A DNA stretch of 64,000 nt from JAHCIE01 sp034431435 (GCA_034431435.1 DAOUDG010000109.1:123496-187495); one strand, 5' to 3'. Positions 16,989 through 28,601 are shown, counted from the stretch's first letter. Numbers and translations: made by a program. The notes: generated from the letters alone by a model not told the origin.

Positions 16989-17264
16989 CTACGCGCCAAT
17001 CGCGAACATGCGCTCCAGATCGTAGCTGGAGTAGACCTTGAAGGCCATCAGGGTCTGGGTGCGCGTGATGCCCTCGATCTCCAGAATCTGCCGCGTCACC
17101 AGGTCGGCCACGCCCTCGTTGGTGGGCGTGCGAATGACGGCGACCAGGTCGTGGGGGCCGGCCACCGAGTAGACCTCGGTAATGCCCTCGAGAGCAACCA
17201 TCTGCTGCGCGATGCGGTCGAAGTGGCCGTGCTCGACGTTGATGAGCACGATGGCGGTCACCAT
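16989..17264 (-). CDS. stand-alone Lrp/AsnC ligand-binding (RAM) domain protein
   Basis: The 91-aa protein consists only of the alpha/beta sandwich effector domain of Lrp/AsnC regulators (MVTAIVLINVEHGHFDRIA, GITEVYSVAGPHDLVAVIR, QILEIEGITRTQTLMAF). There is no helix-turn-helix. Stand-alone RAM proteins assemble into octamers and bind small molecules, often amino acids; they may modulate full-length Lrp proteins. ATG 17264 fits the domain start. No full-length Lrp is nearby. Confidence 0.87.
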   Translation of the reverse strand: MVTAIVLINVEHGHFDRIAQQMVALEGITEVYSVAGPHDLVAVIRTPTNEGVADLVTRQILEIEGITRTQTLMAFKVYSSYDLERMFAIGA

Positions 17265-17306
17265 GCGATAGTCTCCCTTGGCAATGGGCCTCCACCAGGG
17301 AGGCCC

Positions 17307-17774
17307 CTACTGGTGTTGTGGCGTTGGGGCCGCCTCGCGGACGGCGCGCTCAATGATGGCAAAGTCGGCCGCGCTAACCTCGCGCAGATTGCCCTGGAAG
17401 GCGAGGGTCCAGTTCGCCGGTGGCCACTTGTGAACGTGGTCCAACTGGAGGGCAATCGGCTCGGCGGGCAGCCACTCGCTGTCGGGCAGCGCCACGTCGG
17501 GCCGAATGTGGACGCGCCAGGCATAATCCTCATTCGCCTTGTCAGTCTCCCAGATACGGGTATGGTCCTCGAAGCCGGCCGAGGCCACCGTTGCCACGGC
17601 GGCGAAGGCCTTCGCCCCTGTCACGTACCACGCCAGGCGGTCGCCGGGGGCCATGCGCTCCATGACGTTCTTGCGTTGGCGTGACTTGAAGCCCTGCACC
17701 GTCCAGCCGTGCGCGGCAGTGTGGTCGATGTTGGTCGGTGAGGTGGTGATGATCCAGTGACGCAGATCCGCCAT
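17307..17774 (-). CDS. EVE domain protein
   Basis: The 155-aa protein has the EVE (PUA-like, formerly DUF55) fold: HWIITTSPTNIDHTAAHGWTVQGFKSR, the KPGDRLAWYVTGAKAFAAVATV-like strand pair, and WLPAEPIALQLDHVHKWP. EVE domains are YTH relatives expected to bind modified bases in RNA or DNA. ATG 17774 is chosen because GGGAGG lies four bases upstream; an in-frame start at 17786 would overlap that site. It precedes the Lrp-domain gene by about 40 bp on the same strand. Confidence 0.82.
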   Translation of the reverse strand: MADLRHWIITTSPTNIDHTAAHGWTVQGFKSRQRKNVMERMAPGDRLAWYVTGAKAFAAVATVASAGFEDHTRIWETDKANEDYAWRVHIRPDVALPDSEWLPAEPIALQLDHVHKWPPANWTLAFQGNLREVSAADFAIIERAVREAAPTPQHQ

Positions 17775-17872
17775 GCAGCCTCCCATCGGTAAACGTCGCG
17801 CTCCCCGCTATGATAGCGGTCCCTGCCGCGGCTGGCAAACGGCGCAGGCCACCACGCCCGCCCATGAGCGAC

Positions 17873-19195
17873 CTACTGCGCGACCAGGTAGCGCGCAATC
17901 GCAGGCAGTACGTCGGTGACGTCGAAGCTCTCCCACTGGTCGCCCGGCGGGTTGCCGGCTGTGAAGACGGTGAACCCCAAGACGTAGGGGTCCTGGCGCG
18001 TCTCCTGGTCGTACCAGGCCAGCTGGTCCAGGTACGCGCGCAGGCTGTCCCCACCCAACCCCTGACTCTCCCAGTAGCCACCGAAGTCCCGCCAGCCCCG
18101 CGCCTCAGGCGGCCCCGGTCGGTTGGTGATGCCGCCGTCGATGCCCGCCTCGGTGATGACGAGGGGAATCGTCAGGCCGCGCGGCTTGAGGAAGTCTTCG
18201 TACCAGTAGCGATAGCGCAGGTTCAGGGTGCCCCGATTGGGGACGGACGGCCGACCCGGTAGCCCGGCGCCGACGCCGAACTGCATCGTCGGCGCGCTGT
18301 ACTCGTGCAGGGCCAGCACGCCGCCGTGCTGCTTGGCGGCCTGGATCGCCGGCAGGAACACCTCCATCAGCTCCCACTCCGGCACGCCCGTTGGGTAGGT
18401 TCCCACTGCGGCCTTCAGGCCCATCTCGGCCAGGGCGCGCACGCGCTCGGCCTCGAAGGCCGCGTACCACGCCATCTCCTCGCGGGTCTTGGGGGCCGGC
18501 TCGTTCCATCCCTCCCAGTAGTCGACGCCGTCGCGATAGGCGTTGTACTTGGGCGCCTGCTCGGCGACGAAGGCGCGCGCTCTGGCCGCCGGGTCGCCCT
18601 CCATGCGCTGGTCATTGGTGGTGATGCGGCCAATGGTGACCGTCTGCGGCGATGCCTGCTTGGCCTCCTGCAGCCAGTGCAGGTCGTCAACAGCCTTCAG
18701 GAGGCGCGGCTTCGTCACCCGCACGAACTCCATGATGTCATGGGAGTTGTTGTTGATGACGTGCAGCCCCAGCTTGCTCGGCCCCGGCTCAGCGATGGGG
18801 GGCGGGAACTTGGGGGTCGGTGTAGGGCGCGGCGTGCGGGTCGGGCCGGGGGTGCGGGTCGGGCCGGGGGTGCGGGTCGCCGTGGGCGCGCCGGGCGCAG
18901 GAGGAGCCGGTGTTGGCGGCGCCAGGGCCACCTCAGGTGGGCGCGGCGTGCGGAGCGCCTGGCCGTGGCTGACTTCGGGCAAGTAAAGTTGGGACGTGGC
19001 GCGAGCCGCGGGTTGGGCGGTGGATTGGCCGGGAGTAGCCGTCGTGGGCGCAGTGGCCAGGGGGGTTGACGTGGCCGCCGCGCCTTCTGGCAAGGGACCG
19101 GGCGGAGGGCGGGTGTCGCAGGCTGCCATCGCCAGGCCTATCAGGGTCGCAACGAGGGCCAGGGCCGCGAGGCGGGCGCGTGAACTCCAATACAT
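17873..19195 (-). CDS. secreted lipoprotein with glycoside-hydrolase-like (clan A) domain
   Basis: The 440-aa protein begins with a lipoprotein signal peptide (positive start, hydrophobic LAALALVATLIGLAMA, lipobox Cys). A long Ala/Pro/Thr-rich linker with TRTPGP repeats runs to about residue 135. The C-terminal domain (about 140-440) has a TIM-barrel glycosidase look: LGLHVINNNSHDIMEFV, WEGWNEP (the Asn-Glu-Pro acid/base motif of clan GH-A) and IPLVITEAGID (candidate nucleophile Glu). The polysaccharide target is unknown. ATG 19195 follows GAGGAGAG. The LYLPEV segment in the linker resembles the YLPL motifs seen in Chloroflexota secreted proteins. Confidence 0.8.
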   Translation of the reverse strand: MYWSSRARLAALALVATLIGLAMAACDTRPPPGPLPEGAAATSTPLATAPTTATPGQSTAQPAARATSQLYLPEVSHGQALRTPRPPEVALAPPTPAPPAPGAPTATRTPGPTRTPGPTRTPRPTPTPKFPPPIAEPGPSKLGLHVINNNSHDIMEFVRVTKPRLLKAVDDLHWLQEAKQASPQTVTIGRITTNDQRMEGDPAARARAFVAEQAPKYNAYRDGVDYWEGWNEPAPKTREEMAWYAAFEAERVRALAEMGLKAAVGTYPTGVPEWELMEVFLPAIQAAKQHGGVLALHEYSAPTMQFGVGAGLPGRPSVPNRGTLNLRYRYWYEDFLKPRGLTIPLVITEAGIDGGITNRPGPPEARGWRDFGGYWESQGLGGDSLRAYLDQLAWYDQETRQDPYVLGFTVFTAGNPPGDQWESFDVTDVLPAIARYLVAQ

Positions 19196-19248
19196 CAAAC
19201 TCTCCTCTTGAGTCGCCCGCTGGCAACCAGGCGGGCGGCAGCCAGAGA

Positions 19249-19278
19249 ATTATAGCCACCCCGGCCAGCATCCGCCAA
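19249..19278 (-). promoter_or_regulatory. promoter of the lipoprotein gene
   Basis: On the minus strand, TTGGCG (19278-19273) and a perfect TATAAT (19254-19249) are separated by 18 bases, about 50 bp before ATG 19195. Confidence 0.65.
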
Positions 19279-19380
19279 AGTCTGGCTCAGGCGTGTGGTA
19301 GGTCTGATTGTCCTGCGCCCGGCAGGTGATACTCGATTTGAGGTTGCTGGGGAAGGCGAGAGGCTCGACCCGATGAGCAG

Positions 19381-19423
19381 GCATCACCGACCAGAAAGAG
19401 ACTCTCCTTCTGGTCGGTGATGC
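19381..19423. terminator. 16-bp perfect inverted repeat, terminator of uvrA
   Basis: GCATCACCGACCAGAA (19381-19396) is perfectly complementary to 19408-19423, with an 11-base loop. It lies 25 bp after the uvrA stop codon on the minus strand. No strong U-run follows in either direction. Confidence 0.65.
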
Positions 19424-19447
19424 CCGTGCGCCCTGTGTGGTCTGTTC

Positions 19448-22450
<3,003 letters not shown>

Positions 22451-22605
22451 GGGGGATGTCCTAGAGAGGCAACGAGTAGATACGGTTGATCCACTCCTCA
22501 GCGTCGGCCGCCGTCCAGATGAGTCGATAGCTGGCTCGCGTCGAAGGGTCGCCTTGACAATTCTGAGCCACCTCCATCCAACATCGCCGGGCCGTCGACT
22601 CTATC

Positions 22606-22634
22606 AGTATAGCACAGGTGAGCGAGAGCCACAA
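22606..22634 (-). promoter_or_regulatory. promoter of uvrA
   Basis: On the minus strand, TTGTGG (22634-22629) and TATACT (22611-22606) are separated by 17 bases, giving a leader of about 150 nt. I see no obvious LexA operator (neither the CTGT-N8-ACAG nor the CGAAC-N4-GTTCG type) overlapping it. Confidence 0.65.
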
Positions 22635-22651
22635 CCGCCGACAGACGCAAG

Positions 22652-22677
22652 GCCGGTCATCCGAAAGGACGACCGGC
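22652..22677. terminator. GAAA-tetraloop hairpin after the sigma factor gene
   Basis: GCCGGTC (22652-22658) pairs with GACCGGC (22671-22677). An inner TCC/GGA stem is closed by a GAAA loop. It lies between the sigma factor stop and the uvrA promoter, so it may end the sigma factor transcript, though no U-run follows. Confidence 0.45.
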
Positions 22678-22876
22678 GCGGGGTTGCACTGGTTTAGACT
22701 TTGAAACGAGGAGGTTCTTACCTGACGGGGACGCGCGCACCCCGGCTAGCGCCGTTGACGGAGCTACCTGTCATCACCGAATAGGCATCGCATTCACCAG
22801 GGCCCAGGCATCGTTGAGGAAGCCCGTATGATGGTCGAAGGCATCCTGACCTGCCTCATTTGGCTCGCGGCTACGC

Positions 22877-23497
22877 CTACACGTCATCGCCCAGCGCGGT
22901 CGCCAGCTTGCGCAGGCCGAGGCGGACGCGGGTCTTGACGGTGCCGAGGGGCAGGCCCTGGTGCGCGGCGATGGCCTGATGGCTGAGACCCTCGAAGAAG
23001 GCTAGCTCGATGGCCTGGCGCTGCTCGCGGGGTAGCGCGCCCAGGGCGCGGCGCACGGCGACCCGGCGCGCCGAGGTGGTCAGGGCGGCTTCTGGCTCCG
23101 GTGCGTGGTCCACGACCAGTTCAAAGATGGGGGTACTCTCCTCGCGCTCGACCGGCTGGGGTCGCACGGCCTGGCGGCGGAGGGCGTCCACGGCCAGGTT
23201 GCGCGCGATGCGAAGCAGCCAGGCCTGGGGGTCGCGGACAGGCTCGGTGGCGGTGCGGGCGGCGCGCCAGGCGCGGATGAAGGTCTCCTGGACAAGGTCC
23301 TCGGCCAGGGCGGGCTGGCCGACGATGCGCAGCGCCTGGCCGTAGACGGCATGGGCGTGACGCTCGTACAGGGCGGCCAGAGCTGTGTCGTCGCCGTGAG
23401 CAATGCGCATGGCCAGGGCGGCATCGCTAAGGGCGGCGTGGGGGCGGGGAGACGGGGCGGGGAGGGGGCCAAACGGCGCGGCGACCGGCGACAACAT
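22877..23497 (-). CDS. ECF-type RNA polymerase sigma factor
   Basis: This 206-aa sigma-70-family factor of the extracytoplasmic-function group has region 2 (AMRIAHGDDTALAALYERHA, then AEDLVQETFIRAWRAARTA) and region 4 (LPREQRQAIELAFFEGLSHQ and LGTVKTRVRLGLRKLATAL). A Pro/Ala-rich N-terminal tail of about 25 residues precedes region 2. The linker between regions contains an acidic RREESTPIFELVV-like stretch. ECF factors are normally encoded with an anti-sigma factor, but none is adjacent on either side. A -10-like TATACT lies upstream on the minus strand (23558-23553) without a good -35. Confidence 0.9.
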   Translation of the reverse strand: MLSPVAAPFGPLPAPSPRPHAALSDAALAMRIAHGDDTALAALYERHAHAVYGQALRIVGQPALAEDLVQETFIRAWRAARTATEPVRDPQAWLLRIARNLAVDALRRQAVRPQPVEREESTPIFELVVDHAPEPEAALTTSARRVAVRRALGALPREQRQAIELAFFEGLSHQAIAAHQGLPLGTVKTRVRLGLRKLATALGDDV

Positions 23498-23906
23498 GGG
23501 GCTACCTCGCGTGGTATTCGGGACCAGGCTTGTGAACGATTCTGCTGTCGCCAGTATAGGGAAGTGGTCCTATCGCGCTCGCACCGCAGTCCTAATCGAG
23601 TCCTACAAGGTGAGACGCCAAGCGTGAAACGTGAACTACCTCCGATGTTCTCGCGTCTATTGTGATTGCGCTCAACTCCTCCGAATGGCGGATGCATCTC
23701 GCCCGATTGTCCGCTGCCGGGTGGCTCATTTCGTGGTATACTGGCTTTGTCGGCTACAGAAGCCTTGCGCGCGCCTTTACCTCGCCATAATCCTTCCCAG
23801 GCCGCGACCTTCGGCGCTCTCACTCGTATACAAATGAGGATAGCGGCCCACGGGCCGCGCTGTCCGGCCTATTCCGAGACTGCCACTCAGCAAGAGGGAA
23901 AATCGT
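23498..23906. other. 409-bp divergent gap between sigma factor and PFK-like gene
   Basis: Two -10-like boxes are visible: TATACT on the minus strand (23558-23553) facing the sigma factor gene, and TATACT on the plus strand (23737-23742) facing the PFK-like gene. Their -35 regions are poor, TGCCGG at 23714-23719 for the latter. They may be ECF-type or activator-dependent promoters. No coding sequence is supported. Confidence 0.4.
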
Positions 23907-25151
23907 ATGGAACGTCGAATTGGCATCCTGACGGGCGGCGGCGACGCGCCGGGCCAGAATGTGTGCCTCAAGTCCCTCGTCTATCGGGCCATCGAGCACG
24001 GCTTCCAGGTCGTCGGCATCCGTAAGGGCTGGGAGGGGCTGATTCGCTTCGACCCCGACAACCCCATGACCCACGCCGAGAACACCATGACCCTGACGCG
24101 GGTGCGCACCCGCGACATCGATCGCCTGCCGGGGGCCTTCCTCCATTCGAGCCGCGTTAACCCGGCCGCGCTGCCCATGGCCGCTGCGCCCGCGTTCCTG
24201 CGGCCCGGCGGCGCTGCCAACGGCACGCTGGACGTGACGCCCCACATCATGGCCGCCATCGACAAGCTGGGCCTGGAAGCGCTCATTGTCCTGGGCGACC
24301 GGGGGACGCTGACCTACGCCGCCCAGCTGGGTGGGCAGGGCGTACCGGTCATCGGTGTGCCCAAGTCGGTCCACAATGACGTCAACGGTACGGATTACAC
24401 CATCGGCTTCTCGACGGCGCTGGGCAGCGGGGTGCGCTTCATCAATGAGCTACGCGCCATGGCCGCCTCTCGCGAGGAGATCGCCATCGTCGAGATCCTG
24501 GGTCGCTCGACGGGCCTGACCACGCTGCTCATCGCGCTGCTGGCGGGCGTCGACCGGGTGTTGATTCCCGAAGTCCCCTTCGACCCCGAAACCCTGGCCC
24601 GGCTGCTGTTGGAGGACAAGCGCGGCAATCCTGCCAACTACGCCATCCTCGCCCTGAGCGAGGCGACGCGGATCGATCCCGCCAAGGCCCCGGCCTACGT
24701 GCCGGAGCTATCGCGACTGGCAAACTCGCGCACCCTGGCCGAGGCGATTGCCGTGGGCGAGCAGGAGCGGATTCAGGGGCAGATTCTGGCCGACATAGCT
24801 GCGCCCCACGACCTGAGCTTCCGCGTCGCCGGCAGCGGCGCCGTAGTGACCGAGATTCTGGAGAACCTGACCGGTCAGCGCATCGTCTTTCAACCCCTCA
24901 GCTATCTCATTCGCACCGGCGAGCCGGACGGCCAGGACCTGCTGGGCGCGATGAACTTCGCGGCCCTGGCGACGCGGCTGGTGGTCAACGGTGCGTGGGG
25001 GCGGCTGGTCACCTATCGTCAGCGCGAAAACTACAGCGACCTGCCGCTCTCCGTCGTGACCGAGCGCGCAGGCAACATCAACGCCGCCGACTTCTACGAC
25101 GCAGCTACCCTATCCGCCAGGCCCGGCCTCATCTGGGCGGCGGGCGCGTGA
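23907..25151 (+). CDS. phosphofructokinase-family protein with altered catalytic residues
   Basis: The 414-aa protein is clearly homologous to 6-phosphofructokinase: RIGILTGGGDAPGQN at the N-terminus, GAFLHSSR, GTDYTIGFSTALGSG, LGRSTGLTTLLIALLAGVD, VLIPEVPFD and a C-terminal YLIRTGEPDGQD. Key catalytic positions differ. The GGDG(S) phosphate/Mg loop reads LGDRGT. The TIDND motif reads SVHND, so the catalytic-base Asp (Asp127 of E. coli PfkA) is His. A Lys precedes it (VPKSVHND), as in PPi-dependent enzymes. The fructose-6-phosphate side (MGR-like LGR, PE, distal Arg) looks preserved. It may be a PPi- or other-phosphoryl-donor enzyme, or have another substrate. ATG 23907 has a GAGGGA ribosome-binding site. 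The ABC exporter genes follow 16 bp downstream. Confidence 0.85.
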   Translation: MERRIGILTGGGDAPGQNVCLKSLVYRAIEHGFQVVGIRKGWEGLIRFDPDNPMTHAENTMTLTRVRTRDIDRLPGAFLHSSRVNPAALPMAAAPAFLRPGGAANGTLDVTPHIMAAIDKLGLEALIVLGDRGTLTYAAQLGGQGVPVIGVPKSVHNDVNGTDYTIGFSTALGSGVRFINELRAMAASREEIAIVEILGRSTGLTTLLIALLAGVDRVLIPEVPFDPETLARLLLEDKRGNPANYAILALSEATRIDPAKAPAYVPELSRLANSRTLAEAIAVGEQERIQGQILADIAAPHDLSFRVAGSGAVVTEILENLTGQRIVFQPLSYLIRTGEPDGQDLLGAMNFAALATRLVVNGAWGRLVTYRQRENYSDLPLSVVTERAGNINAADFYDAATLSARPGLIWAAGA

Positions 25152-25167
25152 CACAGGAGGCAAGAGC

Positions 25168-25932
25168 ATGTCCTGGCTGAACCTCCTGCGCGGCACGCCC
25201 CCGCCGGCCGAGCAAGCCCCGCCCGGCGCTTTGGTCGAGGTCCGCGAGGTCATCAAGTCCTTCCACGTGGGCACGGGCGAGTTGACGATTCTCAAGGGCG
25301 TCTCCTTCCAGGTGAAGGAGGGCGAGTTCGTGTCCATCGTTGGCCCATCGGGCAACGGTAAGTCGACGCTGCTCAACATGATCACGGGCATTGACCGACC
25401 CACCCAGGGCGAGATTGTGGTCATGGGTCGCCGCATCGACAAGATGAGCGAGGACCAACTGGCCGAGTGGCGCGGCGAGAACGTGGGAATCATCTTCCAG
25501 TTCTTCCAGATGCTGCCCGCCTTGAGCCTGGCGCAGAACGTGGTGCTGCCGATGGACCTGGCGGGGAAGTGGTCGACCGGCGAGCGCCACGACCGCGCCC
25601 TGCACCTGCTGGATATGGTGGGCCTCAAGGACCAGGCCGACAAGCTGCCCAGCATGGTGTCCGGCGGCCAGCAGCAGCGCGCCGCCATCGCCCGCGCCCT
25701 GGCCAATGATCCGCCGCTCCTCATCGCCGACGAGCCAACCGGCAATCTGGACTCTCACACGTCCCAGGACGTGTTCGACCTGTTTACCGAGGTGGTAGGG
25801 CGCGGCAAGACCATGATCATGGTTACCCACGACAAGGAACTGGCGGCGCGTATCCCGCGCGTCGTGGAAATCATCGACGGCCGCATCGTGCGCGACGAGT
25901 ACACGGGCCACACCAACTGGGCGGGGTATTAG
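25168..25932 (+). CDS. ABC transporter ATP-binding protein (MacB/LolD type)
   Basis: This 254-aa ATPase has Walker A GPSGNGKSTLLNMITG, Q-loop FQFFQMLPALSLAQNVVLPM, signature VSGGQQQRAAIARAL, Walker B LLIADEPTGNLDS and the H-loop in MVTHDKELA. This pattern is typical of the MacB/LolD/FtsE group, which energises type VII ABC systems by mechanotransmission rather than classical substrate translocation. The AGGAGG ribosome-binding site precedes ATG 25168. The permease gene follows after 51 bp. Confidence 0.94.
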   Translation: MSWLNLLRGTPPPAEQAPPGALVEVREVIKSFHVGTGELTILKGVSFQVKEGEFVSIVGPSGNGKSTLLNMITGIDRPTQGEIVVMGRRIDKMSEDQLAEWRGENVGIIFQFFQMLPALSLAQNVVLPMDLAGKWSTGERHDRALHLLDMVGLKDQADKLPSMVSGGQQQRAAIARALANDPPLLIADEPTGNLDSHTSQDVFDLFTEVVGRGKTMIMVTHDKELAARIPRVVEIIDGRIVRDEYTGHTNWAGY

Positions 25933-25983
25933 GGGAGTTGTGAGGGCCGGCCCCCGCGCCTGCCCTCCCGCCGGGGAGGAGCC

Positions 25984-28392
25984 ATGAGCGTCATCTGGTA
26001 CAAGGTCTGGTACGACCTGTGGCACAACAAGGTCCGCACGCTGCTGGCGGTGCTGTCCATCGCGGCGGGCGTCTTTGCTGTCGGCGTGGTATTCGGCATG
26101 AGCGACCAGCTGCTGTCGGGCATGGACAGGGCGCATCAGGCGGTCACACCGTCCCATATCCAACTCTACCTGAACAACCCCGTCCCCCGCGACTACATCG
26201 CGGGCCTCAAGCGTACGCCCGGTGTGCTGGACATTGAGGGCTACAATCAGCTGGTGCTGAGCTACAAGCTCGCTTCTAGCAGTGAGTGGAAGCAGGCCTC
26301 CTTTGTCAACCGCGATGATTGGGACAGGCAGCGTATGGATATGGTGCAGCTCAAGGGCGGCGAGTGGCCGAGCCGAAGTAACCTGGGTATCGAGCGCCTG
26401 TCCAGCGAGTTCTTCCAGGTCGGCATGGGTGACACAGTTACCATCACGGATAGAAACGACCGCGAGCGAACCTACACGATCAACGGCCTGATTCGCCACC
26501 CCTTTGTGCCGCCGCCCCAGTTCGGGGGCGAGGCCGTCTTCTTCATGACCAAGGATGACATGGAGCGCTACGGCGTGCCCCCCGATCGCTTCGGCGTGTT
26601 GTTCGTGCGCGTCACGCCCTACAGCGATGCGCATGCCCGCGAAGTGGCTACGGCCATCAAGGACCGCCTGGCGAAGGACGACATCGGCGTTGGGGCGACC
26701 CTGTACCAGAATCCGGAGCGCCACTGGGGGCGCATGTTCATGGAGGGCATCACCCTCGTCTTGCAGGTGCTGGCCGTTGTCTCGCTGCTCCTGAGCGTCG
26801 TCCTCGTCTTCAACACCCTGACCGCTCTGATTACCCAGCAGACCAACCAGATCGGCATCCTGAAGGCTATCGGCGGCTCGTCGGGCACGATCATGAAGGT
26901 GTATCTGGCGACGGTGGTAGCCTACGGCTTGCTGGCGCTGCTGGTCGCTCTGCCGCTGGGCATGTTTCTGGCCTGGGCCATCAGTCGCTGGTTCCTCAAT
27001 CTGTTCAACATTAGCTACGACACCTTCCAGTTCTCTGATACGGCGGTCATCCTTCAGATACTGGCCGCGCTGGCGGTGCCGGTCGTGGCGGCGCTCGTCC
27101 CCATCCTGGGTGGAGCGCGCACGACGGTGCGCGAGGCGATCGCAAGCTACGGCATCGGCGGCGACTTCGGTTCCAACCCGGTCGACCGCGCCGTCGAGAG
27201 CGCCAGTGGCCGCGTGCTGCCCTCCCAGTACGCGACAGCGGTTACCAACATGTTCCGCCGCAAGGGCCGCCTGCTGCTGACGCTCGGCGTACTGGTGACG
27301 GCAGGGGCTATGTTCCTGATCGTGATGAGTCTGAACTCGTCGATCGCGCTTACGGCCGATAACTTCTTTGGCGCGCGTCGATTCGACTCCACTGTCTATC
27401 TGCGGGGAACGTATCGTCTGGACAAGGTGCAGAGCGTCGTCGAATCGATGCCGGGCGTGACGGGCGTGCTGCCCATTTTTACCGTCAACGGGACCATACT
27501 CAAGGAGGGTCAGCGACTACGCGAGGCGGGACTGGCAACACAGATCGAGGGCCTCGTACCCGGCCAGGACTACATCAGCCAACGTATCGTGGCGGGGCGC
27601 TGGCTGCTGCCCGAAGACGGCAATGCCGTCGTCATTACCCAGAAAACTGCTGCGCGCGACAACATCCAGGTTGGCGACATCATCACCCTAAACCTGTCGG
27701 AGTTGGGTAAGGACGATTTCGAGGTCGTTGGCCTGTACCAGTCTATGAGCAGTGATGAGGGCTTCAGCTTCGATGTCGTCTACGCGCCGCGTGAGGCGCT
27801 TTGGTTGGCGGCCAATCGATATGGTCGCGTCAACCGCCTATATGTGCGTACCGACCGGCATGACGAGGCCGGTGTGGTCGCCATCCAGGCGCGCCTGAAG
27901 GAGGCCCTGGCTGACCAGGGTGTGCCCACCGACTTCGTCATGTCGGAGCCAGAATCGCGGCGCAACGCGATGGGCCAGTTCAACATGATCGTTAGTATGC
28001 TGCTCGCTCTGGCGTCCATCGTGGCCCTCGTCGGCGCGGTTGGCCTCATGGGCGCGTTGTCTATCAGTGTCGTCGAGCGCACCAAGGAGATCGGGGTGCT
28101 GCGCGCGATTGGCGCACGTTCACGCACGATTATGGCGATGTTCATGCTGGAAGGCGTGCTGATCGGTCTCCTGAGTTGGGCGGTTGCAGTCGTCATCTCT
28201 CTTCTGGCCAGTCCGCCCATGGCCGATGCCCTCGGCCAGACCATCTTCAAGATGCCGCTGGACTATCAGTACAACTGGCAGGCTGTGGGCATCTGGCTCG
28301 TCATCATCCTGGCCCTGTCCATCCTGGCGTCCATCATCCCGGCCCGCCACGCCACGCGGATTAGCGTCCGCGATAGCCTGGCCTACGCCTAA
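25984..28392 (+). CDS. ABC transporter permease with two FtsX domains
   Basis: The 802-aa protein has an N-terminal membrane helix (TLLAVLSIAAGVFAVGVVFG), a large extracytoplasmic MacB-type periplasmic core, and a first FtsX domain (about 255-385, three helices). A second membrane anchor (about 435-455) and a second extracytoplasmic domain follow. The C-terminal FtsX domain (about 675-795) includes ALASIVALVGAVGLMGALSI, VVERTKEIGVLRAIGARS and a final IPARHATRISVRDSLAY. The permease motif (L-A-I-G-x-R/G-S) is present in both halves. Both FtsX halves in one chain indicates an internally duplicated MacB/LolC-like exporter or lipoprotein/peptide-handling system. No adaptor protein is encoded nearby. 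Confidence 0.92.
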   Translation: MSVIWYKVWYDLWHNKVRTLLAVLSIAAGVFAVGVVFGMSDQLLSGMDRAHQAVTPSHIQLYLNNPVPRDYIAGLKRTPGVLDIEGYNQLVLSYKLASSSEWKQASFVNRDDWDRQRMDMVQLKGGEWPSRSNLGIERLSSEFFQVGMGDTVTITDRNDRERTYTINGLIRHPFVPPPQFGGEAVFFMTKDDMERYGVPPDRFGVLFVRVTPYSDAHAREVATAIKDRLAKDDIGVGATLYQNPERHWGRMFMEGITLVLQVLAVVSLLLSVVLVFNTLTALITQQTNQIGILKAIGGSSGTIMKVYLATVVAYGLLALLVALPLGMFLAWAISRWFLNLFNISYDTFQFSDTAVILQILAALAVPVVAALVPILGGARTTVREAIASYGIGGDFGSNPVDRAVESASGRVLPSQYATAVTNMFRRKGRLLLTLGVLVTAGAMFLIVMSLNSSIALTADNFFGARRFDSTVYLRGTYRLDKVQSVVESMPGVTGVLPIFTVNGTILKEGQRLREAGLATQIEGLVPGQDYISQRIVAGRWLLPEDGNAVVITQKTAARDNIQVGDIITLNLSELGKDDFEVVGLYQSMSSDEGFSFDVVYAPREALWLAANRYGRVNRLYVRTDRHDEAGVVAIQARLKEALADQGVPTDFVMSEPESRRNAMGQFNMIVSMLLALASIVALVGAVGLMGALSISVVERTKEIGVLRAIGARSRTIMAMFMLEGVLIGLLSWAVAVVISLLASPPMADALGQTIFKMPLDYQYNWQAVGIWLVIILALSILASIIPARHATRISVRDSLAYA

Positions 28393-28413
28393 GCCCCTAT
28401 TCGGAGACTCTCT

Positions 28414-28587
28414 GTGAGCAACGCTACGCCTCTCATTGACACCATCCTCAAAGCCATCGCGATTGGGATGGGTGTCGCCAGTCTCGTTCTCGGCGGTCTC
28501 GGCACGGTCGATGAGCGCGCGCTTCTCTTCTTCCTGAGCGTCGGCCTGACCGCGTTGGCCGTCGCCTCCCTCACCCCGCGTCGCTGA
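28414..28587 (+). CDS. small two-helix membrane protein (57 aa)
   Basis: A GTG-initiated frame of 57 codons begins 21 bases after the permease stop, with GGAG about 8 bases upstream. The product (MSNATPLIDTILKAIAIGMG start) has two hydrophobic segments, IAIGMGVASLVLGGLG and LLFFLSVGLTALAVASL, joined by TVDERA and ending in PRR. I do not recognise a family. Position and spacing suggest co-transcription with the ABC exporter, possibly as a small accessory subunit. Confidence 0.6.
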   Translation: MSNATPLIDTILKAIAIGMGVASLVLGGLGTVDERALLFFLSVGLTALAVASLTPRR

Positions 28588-28601
28588 GGCCCCTGATTCC
28601 C

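Larger units (their letters stand above)
22451..22876. other. 426-bp gap between uvrA and the sigma factor gene
   Basis: The gap holds the uvrA promoter (22606-22634) and a hairpin (22652-22677). I see no convincing coding sequence. A short plus-strand open frame that runs out of uvrA's start region has no family resemblance. Confidence 0.5.

Noticed and set aside
22700..22876. Possible small gene between uvrA and the sigma factor
   Set aside because: No frame there combines a start, ribosome-binding site and coding character; only a promoter and a hairpin in the wider gap are supportable.
25129..26724. 531-aa open frame antisense to the ABC exporter genes
   Set aside because: It spans two clearly coding plus-strand genes, has no motif, and is explained by GC-biased third positions.
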